Notes: a model not told the origin generated them from the letters alone. A DNA stretch of 64,000 nt from an uncultured Pirellula sp. (GCA_903858115.1 CAIOHR010000114.1:124001-188000), one strand, 5' to 3'; shown: positions 8,992 to 18,617, numbered from the stretch's first letter. Made by a program: numbers and translations.

Positions 8992-10152
8992 TTAGACAAC
9001 ATTCTTCTTCAGTTCATCGAGCCCATAGAAGCAGTTTCGCCACACGATCCCCTTTCTCCAAAAGGTTAGGATGATGGCTCGGTTGAAGACGAAGAGGAAC
9101 AAGAGACAACCGATGGGAAAGAACAAGCCATGGTCCAATCGATAGCCCGACTTGACCGAATTGAATACACCCATCAACAAGATCAAGGCACAGCTAGCGA
9201 CGGTAACCCCAAAACTCCATCCATGCGTTACCAATAACAACAGAAACGGTAACACGAACAATGTGAGAACCATTGCATTGGATGCGATCCACTTTGAGAT
9301 ACTGTAATCAATTCCTGCAAACGAATTCTTCTCCAAACCTCGCGTCATTTCTCCGATGGAACGGTACCACGGGACGGAAATCAATCCGACGCCGTTTGCA
9401 AATCGTTGATGGTAGCCTTTGCTCTTGAGAAGCTTTCCCAGTTTCAAATCATCGTCAGGCCGAAGACGAATCGCTTCGTGGCCACCGACGGCCGAGTAGA
9501 CATCTCGACGAACCAAATTGAATGCACCAATACCGACATGCGCCTTGGAGCGTGGGTTACTTATCTGGGATGGCTTGACATGCAGTTTGAAGAAGAACGC
9601 AAAGGTGGCAACAAAAGCACGCAATAGCCAGGACGGCATCTCGCATTGGGGAGCCATCGTCATATGGTCTGCTTTCTCCGCCAACGAATAATCGATCGTA
9701 ACCTTGAGAGTATCCGGGCGCATGCTGACATCGGCATCGGTGAACAATAGCCAGTCACTTGTTGCGGCCTTCGCACCTTGATGTAACGCATTGCATTTGC
9801 CTAGCCAACCGGCAGGTAGTTCTTCTATCGTGATAGACTTTAGCTCCGAATGGGACTGTTGGAGATTGCCAAGAATCTCTCCGGTTCGATCCGTGCTTCG
9901 ATCGTTGACGACGATAAGCTCATAATCTGGATACTCTTGCTGTAGCAAACTCAGTGTCGCTTTTTCAATCGACTCTTGTTCATTGCGGGCCGCAACCACG
10001 ATCGATATCGACGGCCATTCGCGCTCTTGATAGCCACGAGCTCCGAGATCGAGCAGATGGTTTTCGGACCGCAACAGCTCCACGCCCAGACCTGAAATGA
10101 GAAGCAAAAGGAGCAAACTGAGTGCGAAAAGCATGAATGGAATCCAAACCAA
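8992..10152 (-). CDS. Membrane-anchored family 2 glycosyltransferase
   Basis: A 386-residue GT-A glycosyltransferase. One N-terminal membrane helix (residues 2-25) precedes the catalytic domain. That domain has ISIVVAARNE, VVNDRSTDRT, the metal-binding LLFTDADVSM and a late RPDDDLKLGK acceptor-site motif. Three or four C-terminal membrane helices follow. The layout (TM, GT2, TM cluster, and ELPAGWLGK for sugar-nucleotide binding) resembles the hopanoid- or carotenoid-associated HpnB/CrtQ-like group, so a lipid acceptor is plausible. It stands alone; the neighbouring plus-strand Gfo/Idh gene diverges from it. The specific sugar and acceptor cannot be read from sequence. Confidence 0.8.
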   Translation of the reverse strand: MVWIPFMLFALSLLLLLLISGLGVELLRSENHLLDLGARGYQEREWPSISIVVAARNEQESIEKATLSLLQQEYPDYELIVVNDRSTDRTGEILGNLQQSHSELKSITIEELPAGWLGKCNALHQGAKAATSDWLLFTDADVSMRPDTLKVTIDYSLAEKADHMTMAPQCEMPSWLLRAFVATFAFFFKLHVKPSQISNPRSKAHVGIGAFNLVRRDVYSAVGGHEAIRLRPDDDLKLGKLLKSKGYHQRFANGVGLISVPWYRSIGEMTRGLEKNSFAGIDYSISKWIASNAMVLTLFVLPFLLLLVTHGWSFGVTVASCALILLMGVFNSVKSGYRLDHGLFFPIGCLLFLFVFNRAIILTFWRKGIVWRNCFYGLDELKKNVV

Positions 10153-10280
10153 ACGGGCAGCGGAATCGTTACTCCACCGAAAAACTATGCATCTCGGGAT
10201 GCATATGCATCAGCGTAAGCGAAACAAGTGAAACCATGAAGCCTAAGCCGCAACTATTTAATTCGCGAGGGCGTCGGACG

Positions 10281-10312
10281 GTATAGGGCTGGTATGGTAT
10301 AGGGCTGGTATG
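10281..10312. repeat. Exact 16-bp tandem duplication
   Basis: GTATAGGGCTGGTATG occurs twice head to tail (10281-10296 and 10297-10312). It lies in the roughly 300-bp divergent spacer between the glycosyltransferase and the Tat oxidoreductase gene, about 145 bp before the latter. The rest of this spacer shows no gene. It may be a regulatory half-site duplication or slippage product. Confidence 0.75.
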
Positions 10313-10455
10313 CTGAACAACAACAAAATTTCTGTCGGTCCGAACAACATTAGCCAACGATGAACTAAAATGCAGTTTCACGTTCACTATCCCCCCATCG
10401 CCTCCGTGGCCGTATCCATACTTCACGAGAGGTCCTTTCCCTAGGAGTGATTCCC

Positions 10456-11907
10456 ATGACTCAACTGAATCGTCGTCGTTTCAACTTTGCGCTCGCTGCC
10501 GGAAGTAGCTTTCTTATCACCGGTACGAAGGCGTCCGGCAACATTATTGGCGCGAATGATCGAGTGAGAATCGCTGTTGCGGGGGTCAACGGTCGAGGCC
10601 AAAGCCATATCAGCGGATGGCTCGGGCAAGAGAACGTAGAGATCGCATGTCTTATCGATCCGGATGAAAAAGTACTCAATAGTTCAATGAAAGCAGTGCT
10701 TGAAAAGACGAAAGGGAAGTTCAATACCGTCGGCTTCAAAGATGTTCGCACAGCGCTCGATGACAAGAACCTGGATGCCATCTCCATCGCCACACCCAAT
10801 CATTGGCATTCGATGATGACCATTTGGGGTGCACAAGCCGGCAAACATGTCTACGTCGAAAAGCCGATGAGCCATGATGTTTACGAAGGAAGGATCGCCA
10901 TGGAAGCACAGAAGAAGTATGGTGTTGTCGTCCAACACGGAACACAAAACCGAAGTGATGCAAAACGTGCTGGACTCCATGAAGCAATCCAAGCGGGTAA
11001 GTTTGGCAAACTCAAAATCTCGTACGGCTACTGCTGCAAGCCGCGAGGAAGTATCGGCCCCAACAAGTTTGGAGCGCCACCCACAAATCTCGACTGGAAT
11101 CTCTGGAAGGGACCAGCCGTGATCGAAGAGTACCACTCCAACTACGTTCACTACAACTGGCACTGGTTCTGGAAAACGGGCAATGGCGATCTTAATAACC
11201 AGGGGACGCACCAACTCGATATTGCAAGATGGGCACTCGACAAAGACCAGACACATCCTGTTCGTGCAATGGCCATCGGCGGACGATTCCAATGGGTTGA
11301 TGGAGGTGAAACTCCAAACACCATGTTTGGAATCGCAGAATATCCGAACAAACAATATGTCTTCTTCAACGTTCGCAATGTGAACTACGAGAGTTACAAG
11401 AAGCAGGTCGAGAACGAGTATTACTTTGAAGATGGTGGAAAGATCATCGGCGATCGCTACTTCAGTAAAGGAAGTTCCAACGGAGAGAAAGTCTCAGTTC
11501 CAAATGGAAAGGTGACGCCCGGCGGTAACTGGGCTAGCTTTATCGCAGCGTGTCGAGCCAAAGATCCATCCATGGCTAACGGAAACGCAGCCGATGCCCA
11601 TTATGGTTGTGTGCTCGGGCACTTGATCAATAACTCGTACCGATTAGGCACAAAAGTGCCCTTCAACGCCAAGGCTGGTCAATTCGGTGACAACAAAGAT
11701 GCGTATGAGCACTTCTCGTATCTGCATAGTGTCATGAGCGAGGGTGTTGGCATCCCTGAAGACAAAGCGGAGTACGTTGTCGGACCATGGTTGACTTTCG
11801 ATCCAAAAACCGAGCGACACGTTGGAGAATATGCCACCGAAGCAAACGCTCTCCTGCGAGACCCCCGCAACGCCGGCTTCGAATTGCCCGACTTGAAGGC
11901 GATCTGA
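10456..11907 (+). CDS. Tat-exported Gfo/Idh/MocA-family oxidoreductase
   Basis: An NAD(P)-dependent sugar-type oxidoreductase of about 483 residues with a twin-arginine leader (NRRRFNFALAAGSSFLIT). The Rossmann start is VRIAVAGVNGRGQSH, with the family signature VYVEKPMSHDVYEG at about residue 135. The C-terminal half has the family's substrate-binding beta-sheet. Planctomycetes encode many exported paralogues whose substrates are unknown. The ATG at 10456 is preferred over the in-frame GTG at 10447 because CTAGGAG sits at proper spacing. It is divergent from the glycosyltransferase. The D-aminoacyl-tRNA deacylase follows after 84 bp, without obvious functional link. Confidence 0.88.
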   Translation: MTQLNRRRFNFALAAGSSFLITGTKASGNIIGANDRVRIAVAGVNGRGQSHISGWLGQENVEIACLIDPDEKVLNSSMKAVLEKTKGKFNTVGFKDVRTALDDKNLDAISIATPNHWHSMMTIWGAQAGKHVYVEKPMSHDVYEGRIAMEAQKKYGVVVQHGTQNRSDAKRAGLHEAIQAGKFGKLKISYGYCCKPRGSIGPNKFGAPPTNLDWNLWKGPAVIEEYHSNYVHYNWHWFWKTGNGDLNNQGTHQLDIARWALDKDQTHPVRAMAIGGRFQWVDGGETPNTMFGIAEYPNKQYVFFNVRNVNYESYKKQVENEYYFEDGGKIIGDRYFSKGSSNGEKVSVPNGKVTPGGNWASFIAACRAKDPSMANGNAADAHYGCVLGHLINNSYRLGTKVPFNAKAGQFGDNKDAYEHFSYLHSVMSEGVGIPEDKAEYVVGPWLTFDPKTERHVGEYATEANALLRDPRNAGFELPDLKAI

Positions 11908-11991
11908 TTCGTCGTTGATCGCTCCGCCGATCATTGAAAGTCGCGAGCCCCTTGTTTTTGGCACGACACATACACCAAACTTTGCAAATTC

Positions 11992-12429
11992 ATGAAGGCA
12001 GTACTTCAACGCGTCACCGAAGCGTCCGTAACGGTCGACAACAAAATCGTTGGCAGCATCGGTGCAGGCTGGCTCATCCTTTTGGGGATCGCCAAAGGGG
12101 ACGATAGAACAAAAGCCGAATGGATGGCAGAAAAGTGCGTCGGGCTTCGCGCGTTCAATGACGAAGTTGGCAAAATGAATCGATCCATCCGCGACGTGAA
12201 TGGATCGATACTCGTGGTCAGTCAGTTTACATTGTATGGCGATTGTCAGAAGGGACGTCGTCCCAGCTTTGACTCTGCCGCATCTCCCGAAGAAGCGAAT
12301 CCATTGTACGAGTACTTTTGCCATCAACTGGAATGGCTTGGGGTGCATGTCGATCGAGGCAAATTCCGCGCGGACATGAAAGTGCGATTGCTCAACGATG
12401 GCCCTATCACCTTGATCATCGAACGTTAG
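11992..12429 (+). CDS. dtd: D-aminoacyl-tRNA deacylase
   Basis: A 145-residue DTD that hydrolyses D-amino acids (and glycine) from mischarged tRNAs in the cytoplasm. The family's two active-site signatures are both present: SQFTLYGDC and the C-terminal NDGPITLI Gly-Pro motif that excludes L-amino acids. The N-terminus MKAVLQRVTEASVTVD and full length match the family. No frameshift or unusual residue is seen. A weak promoter region of 84 bp precedes it. Confidence 0.95.
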   Translation: MKAVLQRVTEASVTVDNKIVGSIGAGWLILLGIAKGDDRTKAEWMAEKCVGLRAFNDEVGKMNRSIRDVNGSILVVSQFTLYGDCQKGRRPSFDSAASPEEANPLYEYFCHQLEWLGVHVDRGKFRADMKVRLLNDGPITLIIER

Positions 12430-12584
12430 ACGAATAGACTTACCTCTCAGCGGTTGAGTAGAAGGTCCCAGGTCCTCAGTAGAGAATTCCCGTTTTTCAA
12501 TAACCTTTTTCTGACGGCAACGTTTTCGCGATCCAGTTTGGTGGATTAGCGAAAAGCCAAGAGCCAACGGAGATGATTGGATTT

Positions 12585-13088
12585 ATGATGTTGACTTCAA
12601 TGCGTTCAGTTAGCTTATTAGGTTTATTGTTGGCAAGCTCATTAGGTTGTGAGCCTCCTGAGATCAACATTACGAAACGCGCCTCGTATGCAGATTTGGT
12701 TGTCACCTATAATGCAGAGGTACAGACGCTGGACAATCTCGAGGGCAAGCGCAAGGCGCTATTGGCAGAATACGCTAGTCAAGCACAGGCAGAGGCGTTG
12801 CAATCAGCCTTGAATTCGCTCGGCGCGGCGACAAGTAACGGAATTCCCACTAATCCGAATGACGCATTGGATAACGCGGTGAAAGCGGCCGAGTCGCAAG
12901 CGAAGGTACAGTCGAGCCTTCGTGAGAAGCTAGGGCAATCACCAACGAACTCGAGTGATGCGATGGATATCTCGACGCTTCCTCCAGTATTGAAACAAAA
13001 GCTAGAAGAGCTTGATGCAGAAATAGCGAAACAAAAAGAGCGAGTGGAACGTGCCCGCATCGCCCGCGACGAGGCCGAATCCAAATAG
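12585..13088 (+). CDS. Small lipoprotein with coiled-coil tail
   Basis: About 167 residues with a lipoprotein signal peptide ending LLASSLGC, so the mature protein would be lipid-anchored at that cysteine. The remainder is Ala/Glu/Lys/Gln-rich and predicted helical: residues EVQTLDNLEGKRKALLAEYA and a final KLEELDAEIAKQKERVERA segment look like coiled coils, separated by a low-complexity Asn/Ser/Pro linker. No family is recognised. Alternative starts are ATG 12573, which has GGAG directly abutting it and so is unlikely, and ATG 12588 or 12600. It may be a periplasmic spacer or envelope structural protein. Confidence 0.7.
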   Translation: MMLTSMRSVSLLGLLLASSLGCEPPEINITKRASYADLVVTYNAEVQTLDNLEGKRKALLAEYASQAQAEALQSALNSLGAATSNGIPTNPNDALDNAVKAAESQAKVQSSLREKLGQSPTNSSDAMDISTLPPVLKQKLEELDAEIAKQKERVERARIARDEAESK

Positions 13089-13301
13089 GCACGGAAACGG
13101 TTCCCGACACGTTCCTGATACCTTTATCCAGGTACGACGCTGCTCGCCAGAGTAGGGTCATAGCCAACCAGACAACGTGCCCGTGTCGAACGACGCCACC
13201 ACGCTGCTTTTATGTGCGAACTCACCTTCTCGACAACAAGCGATTTGCCCTCGTTGTCGTTGTTCAACCCGTTGGGCCGTTGGGGTATTTGGACAACCTA
13301 T

Positions 13302-15797
13302 CTACCGATCGAGGTAGACTTGGGTGCTCTCTTCTTTGACGACGGGGACTGGGCGATTCTTGCTCTTGAGCTGAGCTCGCAGGACGAGAACTCCTTCTTT
13401 CGCATGGCGGACAGCCACACGATAGATTTGCTGATCCTTCGGTTGCATCTGGGGAATAGGGGCGAACACGATGGTTCGTTGCGATGTTTGATGGTTTGTA
13501 GGCGCATTCACTTGTTCGGATTTCGAGCCATCTGGCATTTCGACTACCAGTTGGACATCGTTGTCCATACGGGTTCCGGTGTTCGTGATGCGTATGAAGT
13601 AGGTAGTCAAACCGTCGGTCTCGATCGGATCGTTGTCGTCTTCGACAGTGAAGGCTAATTCGCTTTGCCCTTCCACTTGTACTTTTTTGTCGACAGCATC
13701 CGCGCGAACACCGTCTGACAATCCTTGGAGTCGAAGGACAAAATCTCCTTCTTGGACCGGAAGCAATACGACTTCGGTCGTCGCTGAAGAGCCTGCACTC
13801 AACTCGGAGAGGGACCAAGCGACGGCGTGTTGATCTGGCAAATAGGTACCTTCGTTGGCTGCGCTGTTGAATTCCATACCCCGTGGCAAATAGAGCATGA
13901 GCTCTACGTTCTTGGCCATCGCCGTGCCTGAATTGGTAACACTCGTTCGATAGGTCGCTTGTCGTTCGAGGTAACGAAGCCGAGGTCCTTCGACGTTGAG
14001 AACTAGCTTAGGAAGAATGACATCGATGGTTGCGGAGGACTCAAAGGTTGCGCTATTCGTAGAGATCGCGCGGATTTTATTGATTGCCTTTCCCGCCGAA
14101 ACTGCCATCAAGTCGATTTCGAATCGTTCGGACTCTCCCGGCGCGAGATCGCCGACAGTCAGCCCGAGCGTCGACACACCAGAGTTGTGACGCATGTTGG
14201 TCGGTACATCTTCTTCCAATTCCACACCGCGAGCTGTACCGGTGCCTGTGTTGGAAACTTCGATCGTGATCCGTAGATCATCGCCACCGAGTACAGTAGC
14301 GTTGGCTTTTTGGTTCACGACAAGCTTCGGTTGGGTGCTCATGGTTCGTACGGACGCTTGGGCCGCGAACGTAACACTCGCAACGGAACCGAGCTCCCCT
14401 TCGGACTCAGGAACGAGATCTACTGTCAGCACTTGCTCACTGCCAGCTTTCATTTCACCTAGTTTCCATAGCAGTTTGCCAGACGGATCGGTTTGAGCCG
14501 AAGGGCTTGTACGAACAAGCTTGGCACCTTTGGGTACGGCATCATGAACGTTGACATCGAACGCAGTTGCATTGCCAAGGTTGCGAACCAGCAATGTGAA
14601 TGTCGATGGTATACCGACCTGGACTTCCGCTGGCGCACGCTTTTGGATCTCCATACTTGGATTTTGTGATCCATCTAATTGCCGAACGCCAGGCGCTGCA
14701 CTTGCGAGTGGTGTGAATTGACTCGTTGTCGATGTGGAAGCGAAGCTGCTCGGGGGCATCGAATCGCTCAAGGATTCTTTAGGAAGTGTCGCATTGAAGC
14801 GCTCGGTCGTTCCTCCTCGCGGCGAATCATTCTTTGGCATCAGTTGCGGCATCGACGGTGGTGCCGACTGCGGCATTGATTGAGGCGGCGATTGCGGCAT
14901 CAGTGGAGGTTCGAAGCTGTTGGAAGGATTGGACAGTGCAGGTGCGGGAGCAAAGCTTGACTCTGCTTCGATATTTCTGGGAGTAGCCAACGAAGGAGGT
15001 TGCAATCGTGCAGTGGCTGTGTTCGGGGGTGTGTTGTTTATCTCTGGCAACACATCTTTGTCGACGGGTAGACTGGAGTTGCGAGGCTGGGAAAATGGTG
15101 AGCTCGGAAGATAGGCTGGTCCACTGGAGTGCGCGGCTGTCGGGGTGCTTGGATTCTTCAGTGTGTCCGTTGGCGTGTTGGGTAAGTTGTTGGCAAGGGC
15201 TGGCGATCCAATCGATGAGGAATCGTCCGAGAGGCGATTGCTCGGATTTAGCTGGTTCGAGGGAGCGAGTGCAGGCATATCACCGCGCAGTTCGTTCATC
15301 GGCAGAGAGTTAGGCAAGGTAGACAGAGGAGAGCTAGTCAGAGGGGAGCTAGGAAGTAGGCCGCTTGTTGTCGGGAGGGGTATTGCTTCGCGCAGAGGTG
15401 GTGGTTCGGCGAGTGATGCCGCGGCGCGATTTTGGTTGGAGTAACGGATCAGACTGGCGGGCGAGCGAAAGGGGTTATTCGGATCGATAGTTCGCGTTGC
15501 CGGGATGGTGGCGACTGGATCGGAATCGTTGCCGCGGATCACAGGAGGTGGAGGAAAACCTTCACGGTCTGCGGTGGTGTTTAGAACGATTCCTTGCGCA
15601 GGGCGGTTGGCATAAGCAAACTCGAGACCTGGTGAAGTTGTTTTTTCGACGCGCGCATCACGCTGCGCAAGAGCCATCGCTACGAGGATCATTGCAACGG
15701 ATCCCGCAATTCCTCCAACGGTTATCACGAGTTGTTTTGCTTTCGAATTATCCATACGATCGGATCCATCTTCGGATTTGGCGAGCACTGGCTGCAT
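13302..15797 (-). CDS. Large DUF11/CARDB-type surface protein
   Basis: About 831 residues. A short cytoplasmic part is followed by a single membrane helix (LVITVGGIAGSVAMILVAMA). Next comes a long low-complexity Pro/Ser/Asn region to about residue 370, with tandem MPQSPPQSMPQSAPPSMPQ. Then come at least four immunoglobulin-like DUF11/CARDB domains with repeated N-x-G-T-[AG]-x-A-x-[DN]-V motifs (NLGNATAFDVNVHD, NTGTGTARGVELEE, NSGTAMAKNVELML). Such domains occur in planctomycete envelope proteins and probably provide adhesion or stalk-like spacing. The start is uncertain: ATG 15797 (GGGATA upstream), or ATG 15755, closer to the membrane helix. No binding partner can be named. Confidence 0.75.
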   Translation of the reverse strand: MQPVLAKSEDGSDRMDNSKAKQLVITVGGIAGSVAMILVAMALAQRDARVEKTTSPGLEFAYANRPAQGIVLNTTADREGFPPPPVIRGNDSDPVATIPATRTIDPNNPFRSPASLIRYSNQNRAAASLAEPPPLREAIPLPTTSGLLPSSPLTSSPLSTLPNSLPMNELRGDMPALAPSNQLNPSNRLSDDSSSIGSPALANNLPNTPTDTLKNPSTPTAAHSSGPAYLPSSPFSQPRNSSLPVDKDVLPEINNTPPNTATARLQPPSLATPRNIEAESSFAPAPALSNPSNSFEPPLMPQSPPQSMPQSAPPSMPQLMPKNDSPRGGTTERFNATLPKESLSDSMPPSSFASTSTTSQFTPLASAAPGVRQLDGSQNPSMEIQKRAPAEVQVGIPSTFTLLVRNLGNATAFDVNVHDAVPKGAKLVRTSPSAQTDPSGKLLWKLGEMKAGSEQVLTVDLVPESEGELGSVASVTFAAQASVRTMSTQPKLVVNQKANATVLGGDDLRITIEVSNTGTGTARGVELEEDVPTNMRHNSGVSTLGLTVGDLAPGESERFEIDLMAVSAGKAINKIRAISTNSATFESSATIDVILPKLVLNVEGPRLRYLERQATYRTSVTNSGTAMAKNVELMLYLPRGMEFNSAANEGTYLPDQHAVAWSLSELSAGSSATTEVVLLPVQEGDFVLRLQGLSDGVRADAVDKKVQVEGQSELAFTVEDDNDPIETDGLTTYFIRITNTGTRMDNDVQLVVEMPDGSKSEQVNAPTNHQTSQRTIVFAPIPQMQPKDQQIYRVAVRHAKEGVLVLRAQLKSKNRPVPVVKEESTQVYLDR

Positions 15798-16065
15798 TAT
15801 CCCAATCCGAAGCGTGAGCGAGGGGCGATTTCGCAGGTCTCTCACTCAGCTTTCGGGTTTTGGTCAGGTGTTATCAGCTTGTCGCTCGCCGCTGCTGGCG
15901 TGTGATTGAAATGTTGGTGAAACCTTCACACTTGGTCATAGCAAAAGCTGGTGAAGCAGGGAAAGATCATTCTTGTCTCTGTTGATGTGAACGGGCTCAC
16001 AAGATAGAATCCGGCTTGATTTTTGCGGCGAATGCCAGCGTTTCTCAACCTCTGACCCTCTTTGT

Positions 16066-17547
16066 ATGACTATGAGTGAACTTTGCGATTTCGGCCTCAT
16101 CGGCTTGGCTGTTATGGGTGAAAACCTAGCCCTCAACGTAGAAAGCCGTGGCTACCGAGTCGCCGTTTTCAATCGAACTACTGACAAAGTAGACGAGCTT
16201 ATGAAGGGTCGAGCTGCGGGCAAGAATTTTGTCGGTTGCCATTCTATTGTCGAAATGGTCAAGAATCTCAAGCGACCGCGATTCGTCATGATGTTGGTGA
16301 AAGCAGGACCAGCAGTCGATGATCTCATCGAACAATTGCTACCGCATCTGGAGCCTGGTGACATTGTTATCGATGGCGGCAATACGCATTTTGCTGACAC
16401 CGAGCGTAGAACAGCATATGTCGAGAGCAAGGGGCTGCTGTATGTGGGTGCTGGAGTATCCGGCGGAGAAGAAGGAGCATTGAAGGGGCCGAGCTTGATG
16501 CCTGGCGGAAGCAAAGCTGCTTGGGAAACGATCAAGCCTGTGTTTCAAGCGATTGCCGCCAAGGTCGGTCCGAAGAACGATATTCCCTGTTGCGAGTGGG
16601 TCGGACCACGGGGTGCTGGCCACTACGTGAAGATGGTTCACAACGGGATCGAGTATGGGGACATGCAGCTCATCTGCGAAGCTTACTTTCTATTAAAGGA
16701 AGCGGCAGGTCTTTCCAATGATGAACTCTATGATGTCTTCGCCGATTGGAATCGAAGCGAGTTGCAAAGCTATCTGATCGAGATCACTCGCGATATCTTT
16801 AGTGCGAAAGATGATCAAGGTGGAGATGGCTACTTGGTCGACAAGATCGTTGACGTGGCTGGCGCGAAGGGAACCGGCAAGTGGATGAGCCAATTGGCGT
16901 TGGACCTCGGTGTTCCGAGCACGCTGGTAACCACGGCGGTTTATGCACGGTCATTGTCTTCGATCAAAGAAGCACGAGTTCGCGCGAGCAAGGTTCTGTC
17001 CGGTCCTGCTGCGTCTCACAACGCTGCATTCGATGTCGCAGTGAAAAAGCTTGTTGGTGATAAGAAGGCTTTTGTAGAAGCGGTCAAGCAAGCGCTCTAC
17101 GCCTCCAAGATTTGCTCGTATGCTCAAGGGTTCGTCCAGCTTCAAGAAGCGAGCAAAGAGCACAATTGGGGGTTAAATTACGGAGACTGTGCATTACTAT
17201 GGAGAGGTGGATGCATCATTCGTGCTCAATTCCTAGATCGCATCAAAGAAGCGTTTGATGCTCAACCGAACCTAGAAAACTTGCTGTTGTACCCTTACTT
17301 CCAACAAGCGATTGAGAAGGCACAGGAGTCGTGGCGAGCTGTGATCATGGCAGCGACCCATCTCGGTCTTCCGGCACCTGCCTTCACAACGGCGCTTGCT
17401 TATTACGACAGCTATCGGTTACCTCGATTGCCTGCGAATTTGCTACAAGCGCAACGCGATTACTTTGGTGCACACACGTACCAACGACTCGACAAGCCAG
17501 GTACTTTCCACAGTGAATGGCTCGAACTTCGCAAGAAGCCAGAGTAG
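16066..17547 (+). CDS. gnd: 6-phosphogluconate dehydrogenase, decarboxylating
   Basis: A 493-residue enzyme of the oxidative pentose phosphate pathway. It converts 6-phosphogluconate and NADP+ to ribulose 5-phosphate, CO2 and NADPH. Signatures are the N-terminal dinucleotide fold GLIGLAVMGENLALN, the DGGNTHFADTERR segment, and the catalytic HYVKMVHNGIEYGDMQ with the active-site lysine and the HNGIEYGD substrate loop. Full length, with no missing residues noted. The stop codon is immediately followed by the ATG of the next gene, so the two are co-transcribed. A second start codon (ATG) lies two codons downstream. Confidence 0.96.
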   Translation: MTMSELCDFGLIGLAVMGENLALNVESRGYRVAVFNRTTDKVDELMKGRAAGKNFVGCHSIVEMVKNLKRPRFVMMLVKAGPAVDDLIEQLLPHLEPGDIVIDGGNTHFADTERRTAYVESKGLLYVGAGVSGGEEGALKGPSLMPGGSKAAWETIKPVFQAIAAKVGPKNDIPCCEWVGPRGAGHYVKMVHNGIEYGDMQLICEAYFLLKEAAGLSNDELYDVFADWNRSELQSYLIEITRDIFSAKDDQGGDGYLVDKIVDVAGAKGTGKWMSQLALDLGVPSTLVTTAVYARSLSSIKEARVRASKVLSGPAASHNAAFDVAVKKLVGDKKAFVEAVKQALYASKICSYAQGFVQLQEASKEHNWGLNYGDCALLWRGGCIIRAQFLDRIKEAFDAQPNLENLLLYPYFQQAIEKAQESWRAVIMAATHLGLPAPAFTTALAYYDSYRLPRLPANLLQAQRDYFGAHTYQRLDKPGTFHSEWLELRKKPE

Positions 17548-18465
17548 ATGAGCTATCACTCGCACCCGCTGACAGCGATCCTCGACCCACTCAACAAGAG
17601 TGAGTCGACGAACCCCAACAGCCGTTGGTCGGTATCCTCGACTGGCGGTGGAGTGTTGGATTTAGAACTTCCTGTTTACTCTCGGATTCTTCACGATGCA
17701 TCGCTTAGCGATGGCGTTGGCGAATCCGTGGCGGGTTATCTGAGTAATTTTGGCGTCCCCTGGATGGACTCCAAAATTCCGTTGGCGGCGACGCTTTCTA
17801 AGAGAATTGTTCCGATACACAATAGCGAATCGATCGATAGTGATCGATTCGTCAACGCCTCGGCAATTCAATTTCAATTGTATGGATTGCCGTTCGAGTC
17901 ACCTCCGGCGCACAAGTTTGTTCGGTGGAAACCGAGCTTACCTGTCGAGCTTTACGCGTTGGAACAGTTCGCCGATAAAGTAGAGGCTGTTCGCCAAATC
18001 GGTTTATACAAGCGGCCGATCGGAGCAGCCATCGTGGCTAACGAAGCCACCGTTTATGAAGATGTCCGTTACTTGCTAGATAGCGGTGTCGATTGGATTG
18101 AGCTAATTCAATCGGCCTGCTTTGACTTCACTGCGACTTCGCATCTGGTCTTTGCGGAATTGCAAGCCACGGTTTCGCGAGCAATAAAGGCAAGGACGGA
18201 CGCGAAACAAAACTGCCCGATCTGGTTAACGGGCCATTTCACATCGATCAAAGATTGGAGCCATTGGCTTTCTTTCGGCGTGAACGCTTGTTGCATGGAC
18301 GGGTATATGGTTACGCGACGACCGGTTAGCCAAACGCCCAGAGATACGCTGGCCGGAATCCGAGTTCAGACCACTCCGAGCAGCCAATTCGAGTGGCTAG
18401 CTGAGGTAATGCGCGATATGCGAACGACAATGATCGACGAACTTACTTTTCGCAACTGGCTCTGA
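17548..18465 (+). CDS. Unknown protein coupled to gnd, possible TIM-barrel
   Basis: A 305-residue soluble protein that begins directly after the gnd stop (TAGATG), which implies translational coupling. I do not recognise the family. A central stretch (PIGAAIVANEATVYEDVRYLLDSGVDWIEL) looks like successive beta-alpha units of a TIM barrel, reminiscent of the FMN-binding half of glutamate synthase or IMP-dehydrogenase-like enzymes. However, no clear FMN or cysteine active-site motif is visible. The N-terminal 60 residues are Ser/Asn-rich. It could be a degenerate or regulatory barrel protein. The pairing with gnd suggests a link to sugar-phosphate or NADPH metabolism. Confidence 0.6.
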   Translation: MSYHSHPLTAILDPLNKSESTNPNSRWSVSSTGGGVLDLELPVYSRILHDASLSDGVGESVAGYLSNFGVPWMDSKIPLAATLSKRIVPIHNSESIDSDRFVNASAIQFQLYGLPFESPPAHKFVRWKPSLPVELYALEQFADKVEAVRQIGLYKRPIGAAIVANEATVYEDVRYLLDSGVDWIELIQSACFDFTATSHLVFAELQATVSRAIKARTDAKQNCPIWLTGHFTSIKDWSHWLSFGVNACCMDGYMVTRRPVSQTPRDTLAGIRVQTTPSSQFEWLAEVMRDMRTTMIDELTFRNWL

Positions 18466-18498
18466 GGTAGTTGCTTCAACCTCAACCCGTGCCGGCGT

Positions 18499-18523
18499 AG
18501 TTACAGGCTGCTAGCCTGTAACT
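18499..18523. repeat. Perfect hairpin, REP-like, 11-bp stem
   Basis: AGTTACAGGCT (18499-18509), loop GCT, AGCCTGTAACT (18513-18523). A related element with core AGGCT-gga-AGCCT follows at 18605-18617. These belong to the short 'aggct..agcct' palindromes that are dispersed in planctomycete genomes. No T-tract follows. Confidence 0.7.
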
Positions 18524-18604
18524 AGCAGAGAGCTCCAATTGCTTGACTTATCTGTCCAACTGAACAGCCGTGCAAGCTAAAAGAACGATATGACATAGTC
18601 TGAC

Positions 18605-18617
18605 AGGCTGGAAGCCT
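18605..18617. repeat. Second REP-like hairpin core
   Basis: AGGCT-GGA-AGCCT inside the context TGACAGGCTGGAAGCCTATCC. It is shorter than the upstream copy but shares its core, showing at least two elements of the same type within 120 bp. Confidence 0.55.
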
